DNA of 64,000 nt from JAPOXR01 sp963664715 (GCA_963664715.2 CAXXUY010000013.1:39803-103802), one strand, 5' to 3'; positions 33,776 through 43,026 are shown, counted from the stretch's first letter. The notes: generated by a model not told the origin, from the letters alone. A program made the numbers and translations.

Positions 33776-35262
33776 TGTGTCTTTCGGGCAGCAATTCTGG
33801 CCCCGGTTGTGAGAAGCCGGTGGCGCGGGAAAGGGGAGCGACCCTGCTTGAGGCGGCATTGGCGCTTGCCCTGTTCGGGTCTACGATCGCGCTTGCCAAT
33901 GCCATCCTGTCGGAAGAGGCCTCGCGGCAGAGGGACGTCCTGATGGGCCGGGATCTGCGTTTCATGACCGGGGCGTCACGGGCGTTCGTGGCCGGCGAGT
34001 ACGAAACCCTGCGTGCGGAGCTTGCCCTGCTTCCCGACGGTGATGCGATGATGGAGATCGGCATGCAGCGAATCAGGAATGACGGATACCTGCCGGGGGC
34101 GTTCGTCGGGGACGAAGGAGCCAGGAACAGCTTCGGGCAAGGTTGGCTGCTGCTGGTCAGGGGCGTCGACAGGTCCGACACCGGTCGCCCGCGCACAACC
34201 CTCGCCCTTGCCGCGATCGATACGGATTCGGACAATCAGGTTGACGCGGAACTCGTTGACGGCAACGCCGCCAATGGTGAACTGGACCTTGAAGCCATAC
34301 TTGTCACGACGGGTGGCGAAGCCGTGCCGGCGAGGAACGGCAACCCGGCAATCGTGGCGTCCGGTCTGCCCGTGGCCGGATTCGTGCAGGAGACCGGCAC
34401 TGCACGCGGGCCCCACGGCAACTGGGAGATGAATATTTCCGCGTTTGCCGCGCTGGGCGGCTATCCGGAAAAGGGGCGCTTCGCCTCGCTCATTGCGCTT
34501 TCCGGCTACGGCGTGCTGGGAATGCCCCCGGGAGAAACCGGCCGGGATCGTGCCGTTGGCAACCCGCTTGACCGCTGCCCGGGGGCGGCAGGTGAATTGC
34601 TGGACGAATGCGCCGGCAACAATGCCATGTATACGGACATTGTCTTCAACTCGCCGGCCGATGGCTGGCAGGGCATTCAGGGCGAAGCCGCGGCCATCAG
34701 CAATCTCTACGGGCTGGAGATGGGACCTCCGGTGGATTCTGATGCCGACGGCATGCCCGACATGTTCGCCACGATAACCGGTGCTGCCGGCATGACCTGC
34801 GATCGGGAGGAGCCTTCAGGCCTCACCACGGGCACATTGATCATCGATTGCCCGGAGGCAGCATTTTCCGGTGATGTTGCCGTCGATGGCGACCTGGCAG
34901 TCACCGGCCTGGCATCGGCCTCCGGCTATATTGCAACATCGATCGGCGGGCAGGACCTCGTTCAGGGTATCTATTCGGCGCATCTGGTCCCCCTTGATCC
35001 CGAACCCGAGATCGCCAAGCCCGATTGCGGTTCCGAGGCCGGCGCGGCAGCGGTCTACACGATTCCGGTTTCGTTCATCAGCCCGGGGGGAGCGCCGCTC
35101 GTCGGAGTACAGGCCTATGCCGAAGACCTTGCCGACCCGGACAAATGGACCGTCGGGATGAAGGCGGCTGTCAGCGAGGACCAGGACGGCGATGGAACGG
35201 CCGATGTCATCGAACTCGGGTCAGCCAGCGACCTAGTTCTTGTGCTCACGAAATGTGAATGA
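33772..35262 (+). CDS. PilV-like large minor pilin (shufflon-protein N-terminal type)
   Basis: 496-residue protein. A class III signal ERG-ATLLEAALALALFGST has Gly at -1 and Glu at +5 of the mature protein, followed by a hydrophobic helix; this is the prepilin hallmark. The large exported part carries three Asp-rich, Ca2+-loop-like stretches: DTDSDNQVD, DSDADGMPDMF and DQDGDGTADVIE. Cysteines are few and the chain ends TKCE. It fits PilV adhesins that tip R64 thin pili. No recombination repeats or alternative C-terminal segments are seen after it. It ends the four-gene operon. Confidence 0.68.
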   Translation: MMCLSGSNSGPGCEKPVARERGATLLEAALALALFGSTIALANAILSEEASRQRDVLMGRDLRFMTGASRAFVAGEYETLRAELALLPDGDAMMEIGMQRIRNDGYLPGAFVGDEGARNSFGQGWLLLVRGVDRSDTGRPRTTLALAAIDTDSDNQVDAELVDGNAANGELDLEAILVTTGGEAVPARNGNPAIVASGLPVAGFVQETGTARGPHGNWEMNISAFAALGGYPEKGRFASLIALSGYGVLGMPPGETGRDRAVGNPLDRCPGAAGELLDECAGNNAMYTDIVFNSPADGWQGIQGEAAAISNLYGLEMGPPVDSDADGMPDMFATITGAAGMTCDREEPSGLTTGTLIIDCPEAAFSGDVAVDGDLAVTGLASASGYIATSIGGQDLVQGIYSAHLVPLDPEPEIAKPDCGSEAGAAAVYTIPVSFISPGGAPLVGVQAYAEDLADPDKWTVGMKAAVSEDQDGDGTADVIELGSASDLVLVLTKCE

Positions 35263-35591
35263 CCCGGCCATCGAGTTTGTCATGACCGGGCCTGCCAACG
35301 GGTTCATTGGCCTCTACGAACGATGCTGCAACGCTCCGGGCGACTGGCCTGTACCGGCATGGACCGGCAGCCGAGATGTCCGCGGGCAGGTTCGGGACAT
35401 TTGCCGGCCGGCATCGCAGATCTGCGCAGGACAACGAGAAAAATGTGTGTATTGCCAATTTGCCACAATATTTACACATTCATTCAATATATTGAATTAT
35501 CGTCTTGTGATCTTCGATATAGGGTGTAACCTGCCGATTCGTTCGTTTTTGGAGGCAGCAATCCACGGGCGACCCTGTCGAGCAGTAACAA
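35263..35591 (+). promoter_or_regulatory. smc promoter region with a 16-bp perfect palindrome
   Basis: An AT-rich island in GC-rich DNA. ATTCAATATATTGAAT (35482-35497) is a perfect palindrome. Its right half supplies TTGAAT (35492-35497), which with an 18-bp spacer precedes GATATA (35516-35521), a plausible -35/-10 pair with start near 35528 and a 64-nt leader. A protein bound to the palindrome would block this promoter. Confidence 0.5.
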
Positions 35592-38500
35592 TTGCAATTT
35601 AAAAAACTAAAAATCAGGGGATTCAAGGGTTTCGCAGACCCGATCGAACTGCCAATCCGCGACGGCCTCAGCGGAATCGTTGGGCCAAACGGTTGCGGCA
35701 AGTCCAATCTGGTTGAGGCCTTTGGATGGGTGATGGGCGAAAACCGCCCGACGGTCCTGCGCGGCGGGTCGATGGAGGATGTCATATTCTCCGGCGCTGC
35801 AACCAGGCCGGCCAGCAGCCTTGCCGAAGTCGAACTGGAAATCGACGATCCCGAAGGCAGGATTTCCTCCGAACCCGGCAATGACGGTCAAATCAACGTA
35901 ACCCGAAGGGTCGAACGCGACGGTGGATCGACCTTTCTCGTCAATGGCAAGGACGTGCGCTGGCGCGACATCCAGCTGCTCTTCGCCGACTCTGCCAGTG
36001 GTGCCCGGTCATCTGCACTCGTCCGGCAAGGACAGATCAGCGAAATCATCAATGCCCGGCCGAGCTCCCGGTCTGGCATTCTGGAAGATGCTGCGGGGAT
36101 TGGCGGGCTGTTCCAGCGCAGGCACGAAGCTGAACTCAAGCTGAATGCAACCAGCCAGAACCTGAGCCGGCTCGATGACATCATCGAACAGCTGAAGGGG
36201 CATATCCAGACAGTCACGCGCCAGGCGCGTCAGGCGGCACGGTACCGGAAACTGGGTGAACAGCTCCGGAAGGCGGAGGCGCTCCTGCAGCACGTGGCCT
36301 GGCAGCAGGCCGACCAGGAACTGATGACCGCCGACGGGCGGGCCCGGACAACAACCAGCGAAACCGCGCGTCTCTTCAGGGACGTTTCGGCAGCCGAAAG
36401 CCGAAAGTCGGAACTTGATGCGAGCCTGTCACCGCTGAGAGAAGCTGCGGCCGCTGCACATGCTGCCGTCCAGCGCCTGAAGGCCGAATCCGAACTCATC
36501 GGCGAGAAACAGGCCGGCGCCGAGCGGGCATTGCAGGCACTTCAGGGCCAGATCGCGCAGATCGGGGAAGACAGTGAGCGGGAAAGGACGCTCGAGACCG
36601 AGGCTGCCGACAGGGTAAGCCAGCTTGAGAATCTTCAACTGGAACTGGCTCAGGGCTCCGAAGGATTCGAGGAGAAGCGGGAAGAAGCGGAACGAAGGCT
36701 TGCCGCTGCCCGGACTTCGCTGGAGGCGCTGGAGGCAGAGCTTGATGCGTCCAACCGGATCCTCGCCGAAATGCTGTCGAAGCGCGACGCTGCCGAACGA
36801 ACCAGGATGCAGGCGGACGGGGCGCTTGAGTCCTGGAGACAGCGCGAGGAGAAGGCCCGGGCGGCGGTTGCCGAGGGTGAAGCCAGGCTGGCGGAGGCGG
36901 CAATACTCGCAAAGACTGCCGATGGCATGCGGGCAAGAGCCGAGCGCGAAGCCGAGGATGCAGAGTCGGCAATCGTGGAGAGCGAGACCGCAGTCAATGC
37001 CGTGCAGGCCGAACTGGCATCGGCACGAGAATCACTTTCGCGGGTTGAAGGGCGCCTCGCAACCTTGACTGCCGAGAAATCGGAACTGTCGAAGCTCCTG
37101 AACGGCGACGATACCGGCAAGGCGCGAATCCTTGACAGGATCACGGTCAGGAGGGGCTACGAAGCTGCCTTCGGCGCAGCCCTCGGAGACGACCTGTTTG
37201 CACCTGAATTGAATGGCGTCGACGAATCGGGCTGGAGACTGCTCGAACCCTATGGATCGGAACAACCGCTTCCGCCTGGCATGTCGCCGCTTTCCGAATT
37301 CGTTACGGCGCCTGGCCTGCTGGCGCGGAGAATGGGCCAGACCGGCCTGCTGACCGAAGGCGAGATCGACGATGTCCAGCCTTTGCTCAAGCCGGGTCAG
37401 AGGGTCGTTACCCGGGGCGGCGATCTTTGCAGGTGGGACGGGTTCAAGGTTGTTGGCAGTGAAACCCCGACATCGGCATCGCTGCGCCTCAAGCAGCGCA
37501 ATCGCCTGGAAGAGGTCAATTCGGCTCTCGTCGAGGTGGGGAACGAGTTCCGGAAGGCACGGTCCGAGCGGGATCGGCTGAAATCCCTGGACGGCGATCT
37601 TTCCAGGGCTGACGAACTGGCAAGGATGGCCCGGCGGGCCGCGGAGCAGGCGCTGACCGAAGCCGGCCGCGAATTTTCGGTGGCGGAAGCCGACACGAGC
37701 ATTGCGGAAAGAACCCTGGATTCCCTGAGGCAGGCCTGTTCGCGAATCCGGGACGAGTCGAGTGCGGCAGAACAGGCAGTCAGGGAAGCCGAAAGGACAC
37801 TCGAGAGCCTCGAAGATGTCGACGAGGCAACCGTCGAGAACGAGAGAATCAAGCAGGCGGTCAGCGTGGCACGCAACAACATGGTCGAAGCACGGTCGCG
37901 CAAGGTCGAACTCGAACGCGAGCATTCGTCCCGAATGGCCAGGATCGCCAGCCTGCCGGACGAGATCGAGAACTGGAAGTCACGTCATCTGTCTGCGGGG
38001 CAGCGGATCGCTGCACTGCAGGAGCGGGCCGAGCACTGTCAGGATGAACTGTCGGGGGCTGCCGTTCTGCCGGAGCAATTGCGCCTGCGGCAGGCTGAGT
38101 TGGCCGAAGAAATCGCGTCGGCGGATGAGAGGCGAAGGGATGCCGATACGGGGCTCCACGAAACGGAGAGCACGGCTCGAAAGACCGACGCGGAGGTCAG
38201 GGAGTTGAACCGGCAGGCCTCGCAGTCGCTTGAGGCAAAGGGCCGCGCCGAGGCAGATGCCGAGAACGCCAGGACCAGGTTGAGCGAGATACGGGAGAGG
38301 ATCCTGGAACGACTCGGTTGCCAGGCCGAGGAGCTGGCCGAGCAGTTCGAACTGGATGTTGCCCACCTGCCATCACTTGAGGAACAGGAAGCCGAAGTGG
38401 CGCGTCTTCGCCGGAGCAGGGATGCGCTGGGTGCGGTCAACCTGCGGGCAGAGCAGGACATTGCCGAACTGGAGGCCGAAATGGCCGAGCTTGATGGTGA

Positions 38501-39047
38501 AAGACGGGACCTGCAGGAAGCCGTCGCCAATCTGCGAGCCACGATCGCGACCCTCAACCGTGACGGGCGCAGCAGGCTGCTGTCTGCATTCGACCTGGTC
38601 AACAGGAATTTCGAAATGATCTTCCAGCACCTGTTCGGTGGAGGACGCGCCCGGCTTGAACTGGTCGAGGGCGATGACCCGCTCGACACCGGCCTCGAAA
38701 TTCTCTGCCGTCCGCCCGGCAAACGGTTTTCCAACATCTCGCTGCTGTCCGGAGGTGAACAGACGCTGACGGCGCTGGCCCTGATCTTTGCGTTCTTCCT
38801 GGCAAACCCCGCTCCTGTCTGCGTGCTCGACGAGGTTGACGCGCCGCTGGACGACACGAATGTCATGAAGTTCTGCAGGCTTGTCGATGAAATGTCCCGG
38901 CGCACGGGCACCAGGTTCCTGATCGTAACCCATCATACGATCACCATGTCACGCATGGACCGGCTTTTCGGCGTCACGATGCAGGAGAAGGGAGTCAGCC
39001 AGCTGGTTTCCGTCGACCTGGGACAAGCCGAGCGCATGGCCGCCTGA
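35592..39047 (+). CDS. smc: Chromosome segregation protein SMC
   Basis: 1151-residue SMC ATPase that compacts and segregates the chromosome with ScpA/ScpB. Walker A is IVGPNGCGKSNLVEA near the N-terminus. Two long coiled coils (about 170-485 and 640-920) flank a hinge near 500-620 (LNGDDTGKARILDRITVRRGYEAAFG). The C-terminal lobe has signature LLSGGEQTLTALALIFAFF and Walker B PVCVLDEVDAPLDDTN. The start is TTG at 35592, giving QFKKLKIRGFKGF, the standard SMC opening. Stand-alone gene with its own promoter. Confidence 0.96.
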   Translation: MQFKKLKIRGFKGFADPIELPIRDGLSGIVGPNGCGKSNLVEAFGWVMGENRPTVLRGGSMEDVIFSGAATRPASSLAEVELEIDDPEGRISSEPGNDGQINVTRRVERDGGSTFLVNGKDVRWRDIQLLFADSASGARSSALVRQGQISEIINARPSSRSGILEDAAGIGGLFQRRHEAELKLNATSQNLSRLDDIIEQLKGHIQTVTRQARQAARYRKLGEQLRKAEALLQHVAWQQADQELMTADGRARTTTSETARLFRDVSAAESRKSELDASLSPLREAAAAAHAAVQRLKAESELIGEKQAGAERALQALQGQIAQIGEDSERERTLETEAADRVSQLENLQLELAQGSEGFEEKREEAERRLAAARTSLEALEAELDASNRILAEMLSKRDAAERTRMQADGALESWRQREEKARAAVAEGEARLAEAAILAKTADGMRARAEREAEDAESAIVESETAVNAVQAELASARESLSRVEGRLATLTAEKSELSKLLNGDDTGKARILDRITVRRGYEAAFGAALGDDLFAPELNGVDESGWRLLEPYGSEQPLPPGMSPLSEFVTAPGLLARRMGQTGLLTEGEIDDVQPLLKPGQRVVTRGGDLCRWDGFKVVGSETPTSASLRLKQRNRLEEVNSALVEVGNEFRKARSERDRLKSLDGDLSRADELARMARRAAEQALTEAGREFSVAEADTSIAERTLDSLRQACSRIRDESSAAEQAVREAERTLESLEDVDEATVENERIKQAVSVARNNMVEARSRKVELEREHSSRMARIASLPDEIENWKSRHLSAGQRIAALQERAEHCQDELSGAAVLPEQLRLRQAELAEEIASADERRRDADTGLHETESTARKTDAEVRELNRQASQSLEAKGRAEADAENARTRLSEIRERILERLGCQAEELAEQFELDVAHLPSLEEQEAEVARLRRSRDALGAVNLRAEQDIAELEAEMAELDGERRDLQEAVANLRATIATLNRDGRSRLLSAFDLVNRNFEMIFQHLFGGGRARLELVEGDDPLDTGLEILCRPPGKRFSNISLLSGGEQTLTALALIFAFFLANPAPVCVLDEVDAPLDDTNVMKFCRLVDEMSRRTGTRFLIVTHHTITMSRMDRLFGVTMQEKGVSQLVSVDLGQAERMAA

Positions 39048-39203
39048 ACGGAACCGGATCCTTCACCTTCAGAATCCTTCAAAGACCTGCTCAATGTTTT
39101 GCGGAAACGGTTGTCCGCTGATATTGTAGAGACCCGCCGACGGTTGGTTCCGGTATCTTGCCGGGCAAGCGTCGGCGAATGCCGAGACTGGAATGCTGCT
39201 GCC

Positions 39204-40571
39204 GTGAGCCCCGTGACGACCTCTCAGTTTAATACGCCGACCGGCAATTTCCGGGGGCATGAGCGCCAGCATGTCTGGAACGCAACGCCGGATCCGGAAC
39301 TGACCGAGGTCGGGCCGGGCACGCCCTGTGGTGAATACTTGCGGCGATACTGGATGCCCGTTGCCATGACCGACCAGGTCGGCGACCTTCCCTATCGGCT
39401 CAGGGTGGTCGGAGAGGATTTGGTGCTGTTCCGGGAAAAGGGCGGACGCCTTGGCCTTGTCCATCTTCATTGTTGCCATCGAAACATGTCGCTCGAATTC
39501 GGGATCGTCGAGGAAGGCGGCATAAGGTGCAGCTATCACGGCTGGAAATACGGTCTCGACGGAACCATCCTCGAGACGCCATGCGAACCACCGGCCAGCC
39601 AGGTCAGGAACCGCGCCTGTCTGGGCGCCTATCCGGTCATCGAGTACAAGGGGATCGCATTCGCCTATCTCGGACCGGCGGAGTCGCTGCCGGCATTTCC
39701 GGTCATGGACACATTCGACGAGGAGGGTGACGACATGCTGCCCTATCTCATCAAGTCTCCCTGCAACTGGCTTCAGGTCATGGAAAACGCCTGGGACCCA
39801 TTCCACGTGGTCTACCTTCACACCAAGGCTGTCAGGGCGCAGTTCATCGAGGCGTTCGCCGAAATGCCGAAGATTGAATTCCATGAGCGCGAATATGGCG
39901 ATTTCTACACCAACACGCGCCGGGTCGGAGACATCATCTGGATCAGGATCCACGACAAGATGCTGCCCAGCTTTACCCAGAATGGCGGGCATTTTCCCGT
40001 GCCCGACAACTCCAGGTATTTCGGACGGTGCGGGCTCAGCCGGTGGGTGACACCGATCGACGACACGAACACGATGGTGATTGCATGGCGGCATTTCCGG
40101 GAAGGCGATGACCCGCGGGGCCTGACCAACCGGGATGAAGTGGGCTACGGCAAGACAGACTTCTACGGACAGGGTGGCGACCGGAACTACGAGCAACGGC
40201 AAAGGGATCCGGGCGATTACGACGCATGGGTCTCGCAGGGGCCGAAAAATGTACACAGCCGCGAGAATCTCGGGTTCACCGACCGGGGCGTCGCAAAGGT
40301 CCGGCGGCAACTGCGTGCTGTCATCCGGCATGTGCAGTCCGGCGGTGACGCACCCCAGCCGACATCGGTCTACAGCACTCCGATACCGACCTATGGCGGA
40401 GACACGATGCTGCGTATCGGGCCCCAGACCGGGCGCGACGATTCTGCGGTGCTCAAGGAGGTGGCCGCAAGGGTTGCCGAAATCTACGTAGCGGCAGACG
40501 GGCTTGAAGGCGAGGAACGCCGGTCCCGCATCGTTTCCGGACTCAGGGAATACGAAGAGAGCTGGGCATGA
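39204..40571 (+). CDS. Rieske-type aromatic ring-hydroxylating oxygenase, alpha subunit
   Basis: About 455 residues. The Rieske 2Fe-2S site is C-x-H (CCHRNMSLEFG) and C-x-x-H (CSYHGWKYG). The mononuclear iron site is ENAWDPFHVVYLH, giving two His, with bridging Asp in the same segment. The N-terminal GEYLRRYWMPVAM is typical of phthalate/toluate-like single-component oxygenases. The reductase is not in the window. The start is uncertain: GTG 39204 is chosen because the frame remains open to 39099 with no good site. Its stop overlaps the next gene. Confidence 0.88.
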   Translation: MSPVTTSQFNTPTGNFRGHERQHVWNATPDPELTEVGPGTPCGEYLRRYWMPVAMTDQVGDLPYRLRVVGEDLVLFREKGGRLGLVHLHCCHRNMSLEFGIVEEGGIRCSYHGWKYGLDGTILETPCEPPASQVRNRACLGAYPVIEYKGIAFAYLGPAESLPAFPVMDTFDEEGDDMLPYLIKSPCNWLQVMENAWDPFHVVYLHTKAVRAQFIEAFAEMPKIEFHEREYGDFYTNTRRVGDIIWIRIHDKMLPSFTQNGGHFPVPDNSRYFGRCGLSRWVTPIDDTNTMVIAWRHFREGDDPRGLTNRDEVGYGKTDFYGQGGDRNYEQRQRDPGDYDAWVSQGPKNVHSRENLGFTDRGVAKVRRQLRAVIRHVQSGGDAPQPTSVYSTPIPTYGGDTMLRIGPQTGRDDSAVLKEVAARVAEIYVAADGLEGEERRSRIVSGLREYEESWA

Positions 40572-41194
40572 ATCGGGTGTCGATAAATCCGGGCAGGGTC
40601 GAATGGTGCGGCGAGAATCCCGGAATCTATCTGAAGGACCAGGCCGGCGACCGGTATTCGACCCTGGCGCTGTTCTTCCGCATCGTGCTTTCGCCCTACG
40701 GGCGCGGATGCGCCTGCCTGGTCCTGGGCAAGCCGGATGAAGCAAGAGGCTGGCCGGAAGTGCCAAACCTGCTGCTGACGGACAACCAGAGGCTGATGCG
40801 CTGGATCGTGGACGGATGGGTGCGCCGGATGCCACTCTTCCGTGACCGTCCGGGACTCGATGGCGCGACATGGCTGCATCTCGAAGCATCGGTTCACCTG
40901 CCCGCGGGAAGCTCCCGCCATGCCGAGACATTGCGGGGATCGGGTGTGACGGTTGAAATGATCTGGGACAATCTCGGATCCCCGCTGCCCGTGGAAGTCG
41001 GCACGGAAAACTCTGCCACCGGGAAACACGAGATGTACGCGGTCTTCGTCGAGTCTCAGGCCGCGCGCGTGCTGATCAATGGCACGGTCCTGCCTGGACA
41101 GGTAACGGACCGGGAATTGTTCGGAAGATCGATGAAGTCGGCGTTTCTTGCCTTGTCCGAAACCTGGGTTACGCCGGCCGGGAAGGAGGAGTAA
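40568..41194 (+). CDS. Unrecognised protein, first of a tandem pair
   Basis: 208 residues, no known family recognised. The ATG overlaps the Rieske stop (ATGA), so expression is coupled. It is clearly paralogous to the next gene; both share, in order, PGR-x-x-W-x-GENPGI, LFFR, SP-x-G-x-G, a PN-x-LL-x-DN-x-RL segment, a VE-x-x-W strand, a K/R-H-x-M strand, NG-x-x-L-x-G and a terminal SETW-x-x-P. No signal peptide or membrane helix; conserved aromatic and charged residues suggest a soluble beta-rich domain. Few cysteines, so an iron-sulfur role is unlikely. Confidence 0.8.
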   Translation: MNRVSINPGRVEWCGENPGIYLKDQAGDRYSTLALFFRIVLSPYGRGCACLVLGKPDEARGWPEVPNLLLTDNQRLMRWIVDGWVRRMPLFRDRPGLDGATWLHLEASVHLPAGSSRHAETLRGSGVTVEMIWDNLGSPLPVEVGTENSATGKHEMYAVFVESQAARVLINGTVLPGQVTDRELFGRSMKSAFLALSETWVTPAGKEE

Positions 41195-41198
41195 GGCA

Positions 41199-41816
41199 GT
41201 GCCGCTGGCAGAGCCGATCACCCCGGGCAGAATCGACTGGTCGGGAGAGAATCCGGGGATCCTGCTCAAGGGTCCGGATGGCGGGTTTTCGGCAATGACC
41301 CTGTTCTTCCGGGTTTCCTGGTCGCCTGCGGGAACGGGACAGCTGCTGCTGCTCTACGGTGACCCGGATTGTGCGGGTGGCGCGGCACCGAATGTATTGT
41401 TGGGAGACAATAGCAGGCTTGCCGAGTATCTCATGCGGGAGTTCATCGGCAGGCTGTCGGCCTTCCGCGACGCAGCGCCATTTTCCAGCCTGGAATTCCG
41501 GTCGGCACAGTCCTTCAGGACTTCCGGCGATCCCATGGGACACAGATATACGGAGTCCGTATTCAGTGAAGGCCTGTCCGTGGAACTGGTCTGGGAAGAG
41601 CTGGAGGCGCCGCGGGCGCTGGAACTCGTTCCCGAACAGACCGGGACCAAGAGGCATGTCATGTTTACGGTCTTGGTTCCGGCAAGGCGCGCCAGGATAA
41701 TGGTCAATGGAAAACCGCTTTCCGGCGAGGTGGGTTCGCGTGTCCAGGCGGGAATGGAGACAACGACCGCGTTTCTGTATTTTTCCGAGACCTGGATCAT
41801 TCCCGGGGCAGGGTAA
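41199..41816 (+). CDS. Unrecognised protein, second of a tandem pair
   Basis: 205 residues, paralogue of the preceding gene. It opens PLAEPITPGRIDWSGENPGI, continues MTLFFRVSWSPAGTGQLLLL and APNVLLGDNSRL, and ends FLYFSETWIIPGAG. The GTG start at 41199 has AAGGAGG upstream, 4 bp after the previous stop. The shared pattern runs the whole length, so this is a gene duplication, and the two products may form a heterodimer. They are sandwiched between a Rieske oxygenase and a DUF1116 protein, which suggests a common catabolic task. Confidence 0.8.
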   Translation: MPLAEPITPGRIDWSGENPGILLKGPDGGFSAMTLFFRVSWSPAGTGQLLLLYGDPDCAGGAAPNVLLGDNSRLAEYLMREFIGRLSAFRDAAPFSSLEFRSAQSFRTSGDPMGHRYTESVFSEGLSVELVWEELEAPRALELVPEQTGTKRHVMFTVLVPARRARIMVNGKPLSGEVGSRVQAGMETTTAFLYFSETWIIPGAG

Positions 41817-41820
41817 GGGC

Positions 41821-43026
41821 TTGGCAGGTTCGGAACTGCATCCTGCCGACCGGCTTGCCTTCGATTACGCCCAGGTTGCGGAGCCGGTCTGGAACCGAAT
41901 CGAGACAGCGGCAGAAGCAGCCAACCTTCGGGAGGATACGCTGCTTCACGCGGGTCCGGCAATCCCGGACCCGGCGGATGCTGCGTTGCCCATCCTGCAC
42001 TCGGCCTGCGTTGCCGCGGTCTGGGAAGGGCTTGCTCCGGATCTCGAAACTGCGGATGGCATGATCCTGTCGGGTGAACTCAGGCTGCAGCCGGCACAGG
42101 ACCAGGGCGTCGTGACTCCGCTCGCCGCGGTTGTTTCGGCATCAATGCCCCTGCATTGCGTCTATGACGCGCACAGGGGCAGGACCAGGGTCTACGCACC
42201 GATCAATGGCGGCAGCGGGCCGGCGATGCGGCTCGGCCTGAAATCGATGGAGGTCGTCGAGCACCTCAGATGGCTGAATGGCGAGTTTGCGGACGCGCTC
42301 CGGGAAGGGTTGGCTGAGGGCATTCCGCTGGTGCCGATTGCGGCCGGCAGCCTGACCGAGGGAGATGACTGCCACGGCAGGACTCCCGCAGCCACCCGGA
42401 TGCTCATCGAGGAGATGTGCGCGCGCGGAGGCGGACACTCGAACGACAGGATTCGCGACTTCTTGGAGAGTTCGCCCAGCCTGTTCCTCAACCTGTGGAT
42501 GGCTGCGACCAAATGTGCAATGTCTGCGGCTGAAGGAGTTGATGGTTCGGGTTTCATCACGGCCGCGGGCGGAAACGGCAAGGTGACCGGGATCCAGGTG
42601 TCAGGTCTTCCCGGGAAGTGGTTCACGGCGGACGCGGCTCCGCCGCGTGGCCGGATTGCCGGCATTGATGCGGGCCGGGCCCTGGGCGCCATCGGGGACA
42701 GCGCGGTTGTCGACGCATTCGGACTCGGGGCAATGGCTCTGCACCTATCGCCCGAACAGGCGAAGGCATTCGAGGGTTTTGTTCCCGAGGATGCAGCCCG
42801 GAGGCGGGACAGCCTGACGATCGGCAGGCCTCTCGGCTTCAGCTCCCTCCAACTCAAGCTAGGAATATCGGCCAGGAATGTTGCCGAGGTCGGGACAACA
42901 CCGATGGTCGGCCTTGGGATTCTTGACAGCCAGGGCCTGGCAGGAAGGATAGGCGGAGGCATATACCTGATGCCGCCCGAGGTCTTTGCCGACGCCGTCG
43001 CCGCGTTGGACACCGTCGGCGCCTGA
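41821..43026 (+). CDS. DUF1116 family protein (AllG/YlbE-like)
   Basis: 401 residues. The family is recognised from TRVYAPINGGSGPAMRLGLK, EHLRWLNGEFADALREGL, LTEGDDCHGRTPAATRML, SLFLNLWMAATKCAMSAAEG, GNGKVTGIQVSGLPGKWFTA, IGDSAVVDAFGLGAMAL and the C-terminal VAEVGTTPMVGLGILD. DUF1116 includes E. coli AllG (YlbE), part of the allantoin/oxamate carbamoyl-transfer locus with FdrA and AllH. Neither partner is here, so the role may differ. TTG 41821 is the first start after the upstream gene's stop; its ribosome site is weak. It ends the Rieske operon. Confidence 0.82.
   Translation: MAGSELHPADRLAFDYAQVAEPVWNRIETAAEAANLREDTLLHAGPAIPDPADAALPILHSACVAAVWEGLAPDLETADGMILSGELRLQPAQDQGVVTPLAAVVSASMPLHCVYDAHRGRTRVYAPINGGSGPAMRLGLKSMEVVEHLRWLNGEFADALREGLAEGIPLVPIAAGSLTEGDDCHGRTPAATRMLIEEMCARGGGHSNDRIRDFLESSPSLFLNLWMAATKCAMSAAEGVDGSGFITAAGGNGKVTGIQVSGLPGKWFTADAAPPRGRIAGIDAGRALGAIGDSAVVDAFGLGAMALHLSPEQAKAFEGFVPEDAARRRDSLTIGRPLGFSSLQLKLGISARNVAEVGTTPMVGLGILDSQGLAGRIGGGIYLMPPEVFADAVAALDTVGA

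Noticed and set aside
35240..35602. Cysteine-rich open frame after the PilV-like gene, possible shufflon segment
   Set aside because: No recombination repeats, no start signal, and the sequence grades into an AT-rich promoter region.
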